Source: Pseudovibrio sp. Alg231-02
Lineage (GTDB): Bacteria; Pseudomonadota; Alphaproteobacteria; Rhizobiales; Stappiaceae
DNA length: 64,000 nt
Assembly (NCBI RefSeq): GCF_900143565.1
Contig: NZ_FREX01000006.1
Location: 125,753 to 189,752 of the forward strand
Direction of reading: 5' to 3'
The notes beneath the pieces are model-generated. The model did no database searches and was not told the origin of the DNA. It saw only the letters and a program-made list of their open reading frames with translations. Shown piece after piece: positions 18,602 through 28,501 of the stretch; the stretch's first letter is position 1; each line of letters begins with the position of its first letter. Both the position numbers and the translations under genes were made by a program.

Positions 18602-18636
18602 CAAAAACAAAGACCGGCCTCATAAGGGCCGGTCTT
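18602..18636 (-). terminator. lepA terminator
   Basis: Leftward: the stem AAGACCGGCC/GGCCGGTCTT (18610-18619, 18627-18636) is followed by TGTTTTTGG. It lies between lepA and the PhnA gene, overlapping the unused longer start of the latter. Confidence 0.85.
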
Positions 18637-18669
18637 GAATCTTAGTATTACTGCAGCTCTAATCGGTGC

Positions 18670-20475
18670 TCAGTCATCCATCTTCAGCGCTTGAATGAAT
18701 GCTTCCTGAGGGATCTCAACCTTACCGAACTGGCGCATCTTCTTCTTACCCGCCTTCTGCTTGTCCAGCAGCTTGCGTTTACGGGAAGCATCACCGCCAT
18801 AACATTTCGCGGTGACATCCTTACGCAGCGCAGAAAGTGTCTCACGTGCAATCACGCGGCCACCAAGCGCTGCCTGAATAGGGATTTTGAACATGTGCCG
18901 CGGGATCAGCTCTTTCAGAACCTCACACATCGCACGACCGCGTTTATCTGCCTGTGAGCGGTGAACCAGCACGGAGAGCGCATCAACAGGCTCATCGTTC
19001 ACCAGAATAGACATCTTGGCCAAGTCACCAGCACGGTATTCGCTGATTGTGTAATCAAACGAAGCGTAGCCTTTGGAGATGGACTTCAGGCGGTCATAAA
19101 AGTCAAAGACCACTTCGTTGAGCGGCAAGTCATAAGTGACCATTGCACGAGACCCAACGTAGGAAAGGTCAACCTGCACACCACGGCGATCCTGACACAG
19201 CTTCAAGATGGCACCGAGGTACTCATCCGGTGTCATGATGTTCGCGCGGATCCAGGGCTCACGGATCTCTTTGATCTTCACAACATCCGGCATATCAGCA
19301 GGGTTGTGCATCTCAAACTGAGAACCGTCTGTCATCTCCATCTCATAAACAACAGATGGCGCTGTTGCGATCAGATCAAGGTTGAACTCACGGGACAGGC
19401 GTTCCTGAATAATCTCAAGGTGCAGCAGGCCAAGGAAACCACAGCGGAAACCAAAGCCAAGCGCAGCCGATGTTTCCATCTCATAAGAGAAGGATGCATC
19501 ATTGAGGCGCAGCTTGCCCATAGCAGAGCGCAGGTCTTCAAAGTCGTTGGCATCCACCGGGAAGAGACCACAGAACACAACTGGCTGAGCAGGCTTAAAG
19601 CCCGGCAGTGCTTCTGTGCAGCCCTTTTTATCCGTAGTTATGGTGTCACCCACACGAGTATCAGCAACTTCCTTGATGGAAGCTGTCAGAACACCAATTT
19701 CACCCGGTCCAAGACGGTCCGTTGCAACGAAGGCTGGGGTCATCACACCAACGCGGTCAACTGGATAAACAGCGCCCGTGCCCATCATCTTGATGGAGTC
19801 GCCTTTTTTCAGTTCACCGTCGATAATGCGAACCAGAACCATCACACCAAGATACGTATCGTACCAGCTGTCCACCAGCATGGCTTTGAGCGGGCCATCC
19901 GGATTACCTTTTGGTGCAGGAAGCTGTTTGACGATTGCTTCCAAAACATCAGGAATACCAAGCCCGGTTTTCGCTGAAATCATCACGGAGTCAGACGTAT
20001 CAAGCCCGATCACATCTTCGATCTGTTCTTTGATGCGATCCGGCTCGGCGGCAGGCAGGTCAACCTTGTTGAGAACGGTCACGATATCGTGGTCGTTGTC
20101 GATCGCCTGATAGACGTTCGCAAGCGTCTGCGCTTCCACACCTTGGGAGGCATCAACCACCAGAAGGGAGCCTTCCACCGCAGCAAGGGAGCGAGAAACT
20201 TCATAGGCAAAGTCCACGTGACCTGGGGTATCAATCAGGTTCAGCGTGTACTCTTCACCGTTATCTGCCTTATAGATCAGGCGAACGGTTTGAGCCTTAA
20301 TGGTAATGCCGCGCTCCTTCTCGATATCCATGGAATCGAGAACCTGCTCCGTCATCTCACGATCAGTGAGAGTGCCGGTAGACTGGATGAGGCGATCGGC
20401 CAGGGTGGACTTACCGTGGTCGATGTGCGCGACAATCGAGAAATTGCGAATATTGGACAAAGTTTTGGTCGTCAT
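18670..20475 (-). CDS. lepA: Elongation factor 4 (LepA), ribosome back-translocase
   Basis: A 601-residue translational GTPase, the usual LepA length. G-motifs are clear: [14 protein letters not shown] (G1), DTPGHVDF (G3), NKVDLP (G4). The C-terminus has the LepA-specific domain ([20 protein letters not shown]) that contacts tRNA in the ribosome. It acts on stalled or mistranslocated ribosomes and in 30S assembly. The ATG is preceded by only a weak ribosome site (GAGCG). lepA stands alone here with its own terminator; signal peptidase lepB, its partner in enterobacteria, is not adjacent. Confidence 0.97.
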   Translation of the reverse strand: MTTKTLSNIRNFSIVAHIDHGKSTLADRLIQSTGTLTDREMTEQVLDSMDIEKERGITIKAQTVRLIYKADNGEEYTLNLIDTPGHVDFAYEVSRSLAAVEGSLLVVDASQGVEAQTLANVYQAIDNDHDIVTVLNKVDLPAAEPDRIKEQIEDVIGLDTSDSVMISAKTGLGIPDVLEAIVKQLPAPKGNPDGPLKAMLVDSWYDTYLGVMVLVRIIDGELKKGDSIKMMGTGAVYPVDRVGVMTPAFVATDRLGPGEIGVLTASIKEVADTRVGDTITTDKKGCTEALPGFKPAQPVVFCGLFPVDANDFEDLRSAMGKLRLNDASFSYEMETSAALGFGFRCGFLGLLHLEIIQERLSREFNLDLIATAPSVVYEMEMTDGSQFEMHNPADMPDVVKIKEIREPWIRANIMTPDEYLGAILKLCQDRRGVQVDLSYVGSRAMVTYDLPLNEVVFDFYDRLKSISKGYASFDYTISEYRAGDLAKMSILVNDEPVDALSVLVHRSQADKRGRAMCEVLKELIPRHMFKIPIQAALGGRVIARETLSALRKDVTAKCYGGDASRKRKLLDKQKAGKKKMRQFGKVEIPQEAFIQALKMDD

Positions 20476-20604
20476 GGGCGCTCAATTACCACTGCTTTGC
20501 TCTATGGCAAAGCACATAATAAGCGCCCACGCGCTTTTTTGCCGTTTTCCAGCCAATAAAGTGAATAGCAATTGGCTTTCTCTCAGATTTTCGCTGCTAT
20601 CTGG

Positions 20605-21348
20605 CTAAAAGTGATACTCAAAGCCAAGACCAAACAAATGAGCTGACATATCGGTCGACGCGTTGCCAGAGCCGGAGATATTGTCCGTTGTGCTCAGTGA
20701 GAAATCCGCTGTCTGGAAGAACCCATATTCAAGTGTTGCTCCAAGTTTGGGGTTAATCGCTATGGTTACCCCTCCGCGAGCCAACAGGGCCCCCACCGTC
20801 GACTGGCTGCCTTTGATTGTGAACTCATCCCCGTTAATTGTGCCATTGATAGTCCCGATGACAGGAAATGCAGCCCCAATGCTGATCCCAGCAAAGGGAA
20901 TGACCTTTTTGGTGAGGGGAGATAGGGGCGCAGAAAGAATAACGCCGCCCATCACATAGGCGGCGGCTACAGTCCCACTACCACCGTCCACCCCGGAAAG
21001 GTTAGAAACGCTATTGCTGATGTAACCAGTATCCAGCTGAAGTTTGACAAAGTCCCCAGCCGTTACACCGCCAAACGCAGCGGCATTCCAGCCGATATTG
21101 TATTCGAAAAATTTTGTCCGCCCAGTCCCAGGTGTATAAAAATCACCATCAGGTGCGTAAGAAACAAAGGCCTTAGCACCTGCATAAGGTTTGAGTGGAA
21201 ACATGCCCATCGCCGCCTTTTCAGCCGCTGCTGCAGCTGCTTCTTGCGCAGCCGCCGCCAAATCCGCAGCATAGGAACGGGCAGAGAGTGCTCCTGTCGC
21301 CAATAACGCAGAAACTAACATGATCACAGTAGAGGAAAACTTTCCCAT
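20605..21348 (-). CDS. Outer-membrane beta-barrel protein
   Basis: A 247-residue exported protein: signal peptide (residues 1-27, ending SARSYAA), an alanine-rich linker (AAAAQEAAAAAAEKAA, 29-45), then amphipathic strands ending in FGLGFEYHF, with the C-terminal aromatic F required for outer-membrane insertion. Size and layout fit the 8-stranded OmpA/OmpW-like small barrels of alphaproteobacteria. AGGAG lies 9 bp upstream. A second barrel gene of the same plan lies 240 bp upstream on the same strand. Confidence 0.8.
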   Translation of the reverse strand: MGKFSSTVIMLVSALLATGALSARSYAADLAAAAQEAAAAAAEKAAMGMFPLKPYAGAKAFVSYAPDGDFYTPGTGRTKFFEYNIGWNAAAFGGVTAGDFVKLQLDTGYISNSVSNLSGVDGGSGTVAAAYVMGGVILSAPLSPLTKKVIPFAGISIGAAFPVIGTINGTINGDEFTIKGSQSTVGALLARGGVTIAINPKLGATLEYGFFQTADFSLSTTDNISGSGNASTDMSAHLFGLGFEYHF

Positions 21349-21519
21349 TGCGCACTATCTCCTGAAGTCCTGAAAGGGAGATTCGCGCAAATAGACAAGT
21401 CTTACCAAATAATTAATGATGTAATTCACAGAACATGTAAAATATAGGTATCAATTACAATGATATAACTTGTTTGGTATCTATGAGGTCTGATGATATT
21501 ACCAGTAGTCGCTACGCGC

Positions 21520-21544
21520 AAAACAAGGCGGCAACCTGCCGCCT
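21520..21544 (-). terminator. Terminator after the upstream barrel gene
   Basis: The stem AGGCGGCA/TGCCGCCT (21526-21533, 21537-21544) with a 3-base loop runs leftward into TGTTTTG. It separates the two barrel genes into different transcripts. Confidence 0.7.
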
Positions 21545-21588
21545 CTGTCAATAGTGAAAATTAGCAAAGTTCTTACATATGTTACCCG

Positions 21589-22305
21589 CTAAAAATCATA
21601 GCGAAGACCAACGCCGATAAGGTGAGTTTCAATGTTTGTTTGCAAAGTGTTTTTTGAAGCTGTCGGTGGGGTCGAGTTGACGCGGGTGATGTGCTTCACA
21701 TCGAAATCACTTGTTCTTAGATAGCTATAATCTGCAATCAGGTGCACATTCTCAATCATTTCATAAGCGACACCACCGGAAAGCTTGAATGCAAAGGCGT
21801 AAACATCCTCTGTTTCCATCGTGCGTGTTTGTGTGTGAGGCGAGCCTGATACATTAACTTCAGTTTTCTGCATGTTTGGTTTGGCAACACCAATACCACC
21901 ACCAGCAAAAACTGCGATTTGATCATTTAGGGGCAAGTCAAAAAACACTGAGCCCATCAGGTAGGAGGTTGAGAAAGATGTGCCTCCTCCTCGTGTCAAG
22001 ATAAATGCGTTACTGTCAATATCTTCAATAGTATTTCTTAGATATCCAAGCTCTGCTTCGAGGCGAATAAACTCATTAAGTCTTGTGCCAACAGCACCGC
22101 TAACCGCCCACTCGTCAGAGAAGTCTGTCGAGTATTTGTCCAAAGGATTATTGTCGACAGGGTCGTAGGAGCTCCGCATGGTGAATGCAGTTGCGCCTTT
22201 GAGGGTGATGTACATGCCACTGTCTTGAGCCTGCGCAGTGGATGCTCCGGCAATTATTAATCCAACGCCCGCAATAAGGGTGGAAATACACAGAACCTGT
22301 TTCAC
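21589..22305 (-). CDS. Outer-membrane beta-barrel protein, second copy
   Basis: A 238-residue small barrel protein: signal peptide (1-27, GASTAQA), then alternating strands ending in LIGVGLRYDF with the terminal F. It resembles the following gene in length and strand plan (GYLRNTIEDI, FAGGGIGVA, GAVAYEM-like), although direct identity is modest. It starts at GTG, with GGAG 8 bp upstream; no ATG fits. Probably a Hbp/OmpW-like surface protein; function unknown. Both barrel genes lie leftward after lepA. Confidence 0.8.
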   Translation of the reverse strand: MKQVLCISTLIAGVGLIIAGASTAQAQDSGMYITLKGATAFTMRSSYDPVDNNPLDKYSTDFSDEWAVSGAVGTRLNEFIRLEAELGYLRNTIEDIDSNAFILTRGGGTSFSTSYLMGSVFFDLPLNDQIAVFAGGGIGVAKPNMQKTEVNVSGSPHTQTRTMETEDVYAFAFKLSGGVAYEMIENVHLIADYSYLRTSDFDVKHITRVNSTPPTASKNTLQTNIETHLIGVGLRYDF

Positions 22306-22739
22306 TTCAAATACTCCAGATATGAAAGTGTAAGCAGGGTGATATTCAAGGAGTGAGATAATTGCTGCCGAGTAACGTGTTTACTCTCTGTTAAGTAACG
22401 ACTACCCAAGGGTGCAGTAATTAATTGATAACCTTAAAATCAACCATTGAAATTTGATGTAATGATCAAGAACTATGGTTAAATTTACGTAAAATAATCT
22501 GATAATTAGTAAATTTCAGCTATCTGATGTCTGCTCGGTTTTGACTCCAGGTCCCAGACTATCCTGCAATAAACTCAAGTGTTTGCGTGCGGTGTGTTCT
22601 TGAGGCCTGTCGTAAAATATGACAATTCTGCTGAAAGTTAAGGCGTATCTATCAAAACTACGCAAAAAGTAGATTTCCGGGGCAACACGCATACCTTCAC
22701 TCTAGCGTTATTTGCCCAGGGTATTTTAAAGGGGTTTCC
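22306..22739. other. Intergenic, divergent promoter region
   Basis: No gene seen. It separates the GTG-started barrel gene (leftward) from the acetyltransferase gene (rightward), and is AT-rich around 22400-22520. A short inverted repeat CTCAAG/CTTGAG lies near 22578-22605. Confidence 0.5.
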
Positions 22740-23267
22740 ATGAAACTGCGTCATGCAACCAACTCTGATCTTCCTGTCATCCTGGAAATTCACAATGATG
22801 CAGTCAAAACTCTGGCTGCAATCTGGACGGATGCGTTGGAGACTTTGGAAGACCGTAAGACCTGGTTCGAAAACCGGATTGCTGGCGGGTTTCCGATCAT
22901 CGTGGCTGAAGACGACAACGGTAATGTGCTGGGATACGGCAGTTATGGCCCGTTCCGTGAGAAGCCAGGCTATAACAAAACCATGGAGCATTCAGTTTAT
23001 GTAACGCCGCAATCTCGTGGAAAAGGGGCAGGATCCGTATTGCTCGAAAAACTGATCGAACTTGCAAAACAAGATCAGAAACACGTCTTAATCGGTGCCA
23101 TCGACAGCGACAATAAAGGCTCAATCCGATTGCACGAACGCTACGGCTTCAAAGTCAGCGGAGAGCTCCCCCAAGTCGGCTTCAAATTCGGCCGCTGGCT
23201 GGACCTGACCCTGATGACGCTCATCTTGAACAACGACAAAGCCCCAACTGCGTACATGCATGATTGA
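22740..23267 (+). CDS. GNAT N-acetyltransferase, phosphinothricin-acetyltransferase type
   Basis: A 175-residue acetyl-CoA-dependent acetyltransferase. MKLRHATNSDLPVILEIHNDAV and the acetyl-CoA loop QSRGKGAGSVLLEKLIE are typical, and SIRLHERYGFKVSGELPQVGFKFGRWLDL matches the Pat/Bar/YwnH subgroup (IRLHEKxGF...GxxxxVGxKFGRWLD). Likely detoxifies phosphinothricin- or methionine-sulfone-like amino compounds. AAGGGG lies 5-6 bp before the ATG. Confidence 0.88.
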   Translation: MKLRHATNSDLPVILEIHNDAVKTLAAIWTDALETLEDRKTWFENRIAGGFPIIVAEDDNGNVLGYGSYGPFREKPGYNKTMEHSVYVTPQSRGKGAGSVLLEKLIELAKQDQKHVLIGAIDSDNKGSIRLHERYGFKVSGELPQVGFKFGRWLDLTLMTLILNNDKAPTAYMHD

Positions 23268-23269
23268 GG

Positions 23270-23292
23270 AAAAAGGGAGCGATAGCGCTCCC
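23270..23292 (-). terminator. Terminator between convergent genes
   Basis: The stem GGGAGCG/CGCTCCC (23275-23281, 23286-23292) runs leftward into TTTTTCC, so it best serves the leftward gene ending at 23336, 44 bp away. Confidence 0.65.
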
Positions 23293-23335
23293 CGATATAT
23301 ATGTCCAATCATAGAAGATTGAATGGCGAATATCT

Positions 23336-24040
23336 TTAGGGCCACGTGAAGTAGAAGGCCAGATTTTTGGCAACTTGCACATAGTACGCGTTGTGGCCTG
23401 TTCTCTTATCAATTGAACGACCTTCGTCATTTACATAGGTGAGATCTGCGAACAGACTATCAGCACTCGCATACTCTCCAACGTGAGTAATCGAAGACAT
23501 TCCTACGACATACTCTCCATCAGGATTTAGATAGACGATGTAATCAGATTTTGTCTCAAACCCATAATCCGCCATATCTTCCATCTGGAGCGTGCCGTCT
23601 TGCATCGCTTTTTTTATCTCGATTGCAATAGGATCGCCGGTCTTTGCACTGGCATTGATTGCGCTCATAACCTCTCGGAAAACAACTTCACTATTCGGAT
23701 CTGTCCAATCTTTGGATATATCAAAGAATTTCTGAATAGCTTTAGCCTTACGGTCTTGTTGCGATAGATATGACTGTATGACGTTGTCCATTGCGTCAAG
23801 ATTAAGCCCAACAAGAACTTCAAAGATTTTGCTTATGGCTTTCTTCGCTGGGTCGTTGCTGTTTTCAGCCTCAGTTTTTGCATTTTGACTTTTCTGACGA
23901 AGCTCGTTGTCTGGCGTAAACCGAACAATGTCTTGAAGCAGACCAATCGCAACTTCGTCCTGCGTCATAACTGGAGCAGGGTCATAATTTCCGGCAAAAT
24001 TAGTAAATGAAAAGGATAAGCGAACGCCACTAACATCCAT
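23336..24040 (-). CDS. Unknown protein
   Basis: A 234-residue protein of unknown family. It has no signal peptide or membrane span and is acidic and mostly helical in the middle (DEVAIGLLQDIVRFTPDNEL, AISKIFEVLVGLNLDAMDNVIQ), with a beta-like end (DYIVYLNPDGEYVVG, NAYYVQVAKNLAFYFTW). GAGG lies about 9 bp before the ATG. The gene stands alone in an AT-rich setting, with a 570-bp gap upstream, suggesting an accessory gene. Confidence 0.6.
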   Translation of the reverse strand: MDVSGVRLSFSFTNFAGNYDPAPVMTQDEVAIGLLQDIVRFTPDNELRQKSQNAKTEAENSNDPAKKAISKIFEVLVGLNLDAMDNVIQSYLSQQDRKAKAIQKFFDISKDWTDPNSEVVFREVMSAINASAKTGDPIAIEIKKAMQDGTLQMEDMADYGFETKSDYIVYLNPDGEYVVGMSSITHVGEYASADSLFADLTYVNDEGRSIDKRTGHNAYYVQVAKNLAFYFTWP

Positions 24041-24612
24041 AATGAATACCTCTACAGAATATCAATAAATTGCTATTGAAATCAGCATGCGCACTGAAAC
24101 AACAGACATCATATCTGTAGGTAGCAAAATCTAGCTCTTACATGAGCTGAGAAATAAGTAAACGTGTTTGTATGTGGAGTCAAATACTTGAATTTATTTG
24201 ATTCTACTACAATTTTAATGTTGTAAGCGTGTTGGGTGTGTTTTAGCAGGTTGGGCGCTGTTTACGTATTTATATAGAGCTTACTATGAATGATCATAAT
24301 TCATCTATGTCATGATGCGTTGATTATGAATACTCTGTCAGTTGGCTAGCTCGAAGAATACCGATTCTGCCGACACCGCTTGTCTAAAAAGTGCAAATCT
24401 GTACTGAGCAACCACTCATCTCATAAGATGGTGGAGTAAAAGAACTCAGTAGTTTGCTTGCAAACGTGCGGGGGAATTCTCTACGGCCATGAATATGGTT
24501 TTTCTACCTCAGCCTCTGCTGAAAGGCATGGATTAAACACCAGCACATGAAAGCAGTCCCCGCCAAGCACACTGGAGATTGCGAGTTCAATAGCATCAGC
24601 AGGATGCCAACC
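24041..24612. other. Intergenic region after mepA
   Basis: No gene is supported. The mepA reading frame stays open for about 42 more codons beyond its TAA stop on the minus strand (to about 24485; HPADAIELAISSVLGG...), but it has no start codon. The right half is AT-rich (24150-24300) and probably carries the promoter of the unknown gene ending at 23336. Confidence 0.5.
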
Positions 24613-25605
24613 TTACTCCGTCCGTAGCACTTTTGCGCAGCTGTTAGGCAGGTCGGCAACAGCTAGCGGAGGCTTGGGCTTGCGTGGTTTTGGTTTTTCA
24701 CCTGGTTTCGGCTTTTTTGGAACCCAGGGAGCATCAGAAAGCCAATAGGTCAGCTCCTTATCGCAGCCATCACCAGCAGGTGGCACGGCCTGATTTTTAC
24801 ACTGTGTGCTGCCGTCTGGGCAGGCCATCCGCACGTGGAAGTGATAGTGGTGCCCCCACCAGGGCCGTACTTTGCGCAACCAGTCGCGATCAGCACTCTC
24901 AAACTCACACAGTGCTTTCTTGATTGTCGGATTTACAAAGATGCGAGCCACACCAGCGTCCTGGGCAGCGCGGCGGATCAGCTTCGCATGGGCATCCGTC
25001 CAGCGCTTCGGGTTGACGCGGCGGTCCGCCCCCGGTTTGCTCAGGTTGCCATTCAGCATGGAAACTGCACTCTCTGACTCGCGTTGTTTGGCGCTGAAGC
25101 GTGTGTCTGGCATTTGTCTCAGCCAGATATCAGCATCCAATCCAATCTGATGAGAAGCATGACCCGTCAACATCGGGCCACCGCGCGGCTGCGAAAGATC
25201 GCCAACCAGCAAGCCATTCCAGCCCAGATCTGGCGCATCGGCAGCCAGACGCTTCAGGAAATCAATGAGAACAGGATGCCCCCAATTGCGATTACGAGAC
25301 AGGCGCATGACCTGCCAGTTCTCACCGTCTTCAGGAATGGAGATAGCCCCTGCAACACAACCTCTTGCATAGCTGCCAAAGGAGAGAGGTTTCGTTTTGG
25401 CAGGCGTTTTCTTGTGCCCGAAGTGATACTTGGCAGCTCCCGGAAATTCGGGCTGCTTTTTCAGGGCTTCGCGATAATCCTCAGCAGAGAGCGGAGGCTT
25501 CGTGTCAGGAAGAGGCACAGCATGAGCACCAGCAGAAAACAGGCTCACAACAATTCCACCAGCCATTAAGGCAATCGTGCGCTGATGACCTCTCAACCCA
25601 AACAT
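24613..25605 (-). CDS. mepA: Penicillin-insensitive murein endopeptidase
   Basis: A 330-residue periplasmic LAS-type zinc peptidase that cuts D-Ala-mDAP cross-links in peptidoglycan. A signal peptide is at the N-terminus (GHQRTIALMAGGIVVSLFSAGAHA). Metal and catalytic motifs are GHASHQIGLDADIWL and HHYHFHVRM. The proline-lysine-rich C-terminal tail (KKPKPGEKPKPRKPKPP) is extra compared with E. coli MepA (274 residues). GGAGGG lies 5 bp before ATG 25605; the longer open frame overlaps the patatin gene and is out of phase with its domain. It lies 88 bp after the patatin gene on the same strand. Confidence 0.92.
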   Translation of the reverse strand: MFGLRGHQRTIALMAGGIVVSLFSAGAHAVPLPDTKPPLSAEDYREALKKQPEFPGAAKYHFGHKKTPAKTKPLSFGSYARGCVAGAISIPEDGENWQVMRLSRNRNWGHPVLIDFLKRLAADAPDLGWNGLLVGDLSQPRGGPMLTGHASHQIGLDADIWLRQMPDTRFSAKQRESESAVSMLNGNLSKPGADRRVNPKRWTDAHAKLIRRAAQDAGVARIFVNPTIKKALCEFESADRDWLRKVRPWWGHHYHFHVRMACPDGSTQCKNQAVPPAGDGCDKELTYWLSDAPWVPKKPKPGEKPKPRKPKPPLAVADLPNSCAKVLRTE

Positions 25606-25693
25606 GATCCCTCCGATGGATCCACGGCTATAGCGTGAATCACTTTCACTATTCGTCCTAGTGGTTGTAGCAGGGGCGGAAGGATTGTGAAGC

Positions 25694-26737
25694 CTAAAAG
25701 CCGGGGCCATCCTGCCTTTCTTCCATGATGTCGGCCAGTTTGTCCAGCTCATCTCCATGGCCGGAAAGGAGGTCATCTGCAATGCGGTTGAGCTGAAGCA
25801 CTTCGCCCGGGCGCACGCTGTAAATGTCACTGCCAAAGTGTGGAAGGTCAGCGTTGAGGCGAATGTACTCAATCCCTGGCATGTCTTTAAACAGCACATC
25901 AGCATACTGACCCGTGGAGGCTGTTTGCCCATGCATGTAGCTGGAGAGCAGGGGCGTACCTTCTTCAGGAGAAAGCCAACCGCTTGTGCCCCAGTTCACT
26001 GCCTGGTTAAAGCTATGCTTTTCTTCAACCGGATTACCTGAGCCAAGCGAGAGAATAATGATGTCTTTGGGTGCCCATCCATGACGGCGTGCCTCTGCAT
26101 AGGCTGCAAGAACTGGGTCATTCAGGAAGCCGGCAGCGTCAATCATGATTTCTTCATCGCCAGTCGTCAGGTTCTCAACGCGGGCTGGTTCAAACCACGA
26201 TGGGGAGGAGGTCGTGGCCCGCACAGCTTGCCAGAAATAATAATCGTCCCGCCCGCTTGTGTTGTTGCTCATGGAAACGACACGGCGGTTTTTCAGATCA
26301 TACGCGGTCAGCAAAATGGCGGTCATACTGCAAGAAAGTGCACTCCAGCCAATATGCTGCTTGATGGCTTGTTCAATGGGACGCTCTTGAATGCCTTTAT
26401 TGAATTGTCCGAAAGTATGGTAGAGGCGCCGAGGCAGCCAGTGCCTGCGGTTGTTCATGTAAAGCTCGCGGGCTTCGATCTCAAAAAACTCTTGCAGCTC
26501 GCTGAGCGTCATCGCTGGCTGGCCGGATTTGTCACGGTCTGGGTTCGGTGCCGTCAGCCCGGCAGCAATCAGGCCGCCACTGGATGTTCCGCAGATCAAA
26601 TCAAAGTATCGGCAAAGGGGAGCGGATTTTCCGCGCTCATATAATTTGGTCTCAAGGCCGCGCAGCAGACGAATTGGAATAAGGCCGCGTGCTCCGCCAC
26701 CATCAATGGAAAGGATAATGCGTTTTCTTTTTTTCAT
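25694..26737 (-). CDS. Patatin-like phospholipase
   Basis: A 347-residue acyl hydrolase. The oxyanion loop GGGARG (about 15-20), the nucleophile elbow GTSSGG (about 50-55) and the dyad aspartate in IDAAGF (DxG/A type) follow the patatin order. KRKRIILSIDGGG marks the true N-terminus; the open frame extends upstream to 26842 but has no ribosome site. Lacks a signal peptide, so it acts inside the cell or is exported by another route. CapV- and CD-NTase-associated patatin effectors look alike, but no cyclase gene is nearby, so a lipid-metabolism role is likelier. Confidence 0.88.
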   Translation of the reverse strand: MKKRKRIILSIDGGGARGLIPIRLLRGLETKLYERGKSAPLCRYFDLICGTSSGGLIAAGLTAPNPDRDKSGQPAMTLSELQEFFEIEARELYMNNRRHWLPRRLYHTFGQFNKGIQERPIEQAIKQHIGWSALSCSMTAILLTAYDLKNRRVVSMSNNTSGRDDYYFWQAVRATTSSPSWFEPARVENLTTGDEEIMIDAAGFLNDPVLAAYAEARRHGWAPKDIIILSLGSGNPVEEKHSFNQAVNWGTSGWLSPEEGTPLLSSYMHGQTASTGQYADVLFKDMPGIEYIRLNADLPHFGSDIYSVRPGEVLQLNRIADDLLSGHGDELDKLADIMEERQDGPGF

Positions 26738-26869
26738 AGACAAACCCGATACAGTGATCTTGTGTTTTAATTTGCTCTTATACGTATCGAGTTTGTCCAA
26801 AAATGAGGTGAAGAGATGGCACCTGCGCCCGCACAAATCCAAGCACTTGCAATTGCAGTGAATTAAGGG

Positions 26870-27460
26870 TTAAGCCGCTTCACTCACAAGGGTGAGGGAT
26901 GCTGCCACCTTCGCAATTCTGCCACCAAGTGCTTTGGCTGTATCTTTGTCGGCTTTCGGTGGAACAACCTCCGGTCCTTCGTCCGCATTGGCCTGTGCCA
27001 TGACGCCGAGTGTGCTGCCCAAACGGTTGAGATCTTCCTCAGAACCTGTGCTGCTGTTGTTGCCGGGCATCAGATCCAACCCAACCCAGATCATGCCATG
27101 CTGAGCAGCAAACACGCTCAGCTGTGTCAGCGTGCCAAGTTTATCGCCACTGCGAGAAGCCGATACTGTAAACGCACCTGCAACTTGATCGACCCAGCCA
27201 CGTTCCATCCAAACTTTAGAACTGGCATCCATAAAAGCTTTAAACGGCGCACTCGCACTGCCCATGTATGTTGGCGAACCAAAGATAAGGGCGTCAGCCG
27301 CCGCCAGCTTGTCCCAGTTCACATCATCCAATGTGCCGACTGACATCAGCTCAGCATCTGCACCAGCATCCAATGCACCTTGCAGCACGGCGTCTGCTAG
27401 GACTTGAGTGTGACCATACCCACTATGATAAACGACGATGACCTTGCTCTGCACGCTCAT
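26870..27460 (-). CDS. Flavodoxin-like NAD(P)H:quinone oxidoreductase (WrbA-type)
   Basis: A 196-residue flavodoxin-fold protein: the FMN phosphate loop is HSGYGHTQVLADA, the isoalloxazine-binding motif GSPTYMGSASAPFKAFMD, and AAQHGMIWVGL matches WrbA. It probably carries out two-electron quinone reduction or binds FMN. AAGGA lies 7 bp before ATG 27460. A paralog of the same plan lies at 32512-33129. Divergently arranged with a LysR gene across about 90 bp, the probable regulator. Confidence 0.87.
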   Translation of the reverse strand: MSVQSKVIVVYHSGYGHTQVLADAVLQGALDAGADAELMSVGTLDDVNWDKLAAADALIFGSPTYMGSASAPFKAFMDASSKVWMERGWVDQVAGAFTVSASRSGDKLGTLTQLSVFAAQHGMIWVGLDLMPGNNSSTGSEEDLNRLGSTLGVMAQANADEGPEVVPPKADKDTAKALGGRIAKVAASLTLVSEAA

Positions 27461-27551
27461 TGCAAATTCCTTTTTCCTGCACTGTGAGATCGACAGCACC
27501 TGTCTATTCAGCTATGTGACATTCGTCTAATGCATGTAAGGTATAGTCATT

Positions 27552-28475
27552 ATGCGTCAGGTGAATTTACGCAATGTAGATCTGAACCTTCTCGTCGTTT
27601 TGGAGAAGCTGCTGGAAACACGCCACGTGTCTATTGCTGCCACGCAATTGCACATGAGCCAACCCGCAGCGAGCCGTGCTTTGCAACGCCTGCGTGATGC
27701 CCTGCAAGATCCATTACTGGTTCGCATTGCCGGAGAGTATGAACTGACGGAAAGAGCCATGGAGATCCAAAGGCTACTCCCCTCTGCTCTGGCAACCATA
27801 AAGGACGTCATCGCTAAACCGCAATTTGACCCGGCCACTGCGGAAGAAACCATCCGCTTTTCAGGCCCGGAGCTGGAGGTAAACCTCTACGGGCCGCCAC
27901 TGCTACAGCGTATGAAGCAGGATGCTCCCGGCTTAAAGCTTGAGCTGAAAAGTGACATCCGCAACCAGTTCGAACCGTTGGAAAGTGGAGAGGCGCACTT
28001 TGTCCTGTCTGGCCAAACCCCAGCATCAGCGACAAGCCAGCTCCATCGTTTCTCGCTGGGCCGCTTCAGTTACGTCTGCCTGATGAGCAAAGACCACCCG
28101 CTTGCAGGCAAGCCTATATCGCTCGAGGACTACCTCAGTCAGGATCATATCTCGGTTATGATCACGGGTTCTGGGCACAGTATCATTGACGAGAAACTGG
28201 TAGTTATGGGCCACAAGAGAAACGTCGCGGTAAAAATCGGCAGCTTCTTCGCGGCCATGCACTTCTGCGGCCAGTCCGACATGCTCTTTCTGGTGCCTTC
28301 CATCTTCGACACCCAAATCTACACCGGCCACAAAACCATTCCCTCCCCAGTGCCGGACTTCCTCAAAGACCATCACCAGGAATTCTTCCTCTACTGGCAC
28401 GAGCGCTACCACCACGACCCAATGATCAAATGGACCCGCGACCTGATGAAAGAAACTACGAAGCAATACCGGTAG
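27552..28475 (+). CDS. LysR-family transcriptional regulator
   Basis: A 307-residue regulator. The N-terminal helix-turn-helix NLLVVLEKLLETRHVSIAATQLHMSQPAASRALQRLRDAL and a following LysR substrate-binding domain are clear; the NLRNVDLNLL opening is typical of the NodD/DntR subgroup. It is likely to control the divergent flavodoxin-like gene. AAGG lies about 10 bp upstream of the ATG. Confidence 0.9.
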   Translation: MRQVNLRNVDLNLLVVLEKLLETRHVSIAATQLHMSQPAASRALQRLRDALQDPLLVRIAGEYELTERAMEIQRLLPSALATIKDVIAKPQFDPATAEETIRFSGPELEVNLYGPPLLQRMKQDAPGLKLELKSDIRNQFEPLESGEAHFVLSGQTPASATSQLHRFSLGRFSYVCLMSKDHPLAGKPISLEDYLSQDHISVMITGSGHSIIDEKLVVMGHKRNVAVKIGSFFAAMHFCGQSDMLFLVPSIFDTQIYTGHKTIPSPVPDFLKDHHQEFFLYWHERYHHDPMIKWTRDLMKETTKQYR

Positions 28476-28501
28476 CTAAAGTGACGATGTATGCCACGCA
28501 C

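Noticed and set aside
18961-19977. 338-residue frame opposite lepA
   Set aside because: Antisense shadow; lepA has complete G-motifs across the same bases.
25694-26737. CD-NTase (CBASS)-linked patatin effector
   Set aside because: No cyclase or other defence partner gene is adjacent; the neighbour is mepA. Kept as ordinary patatin-like phospholipase.
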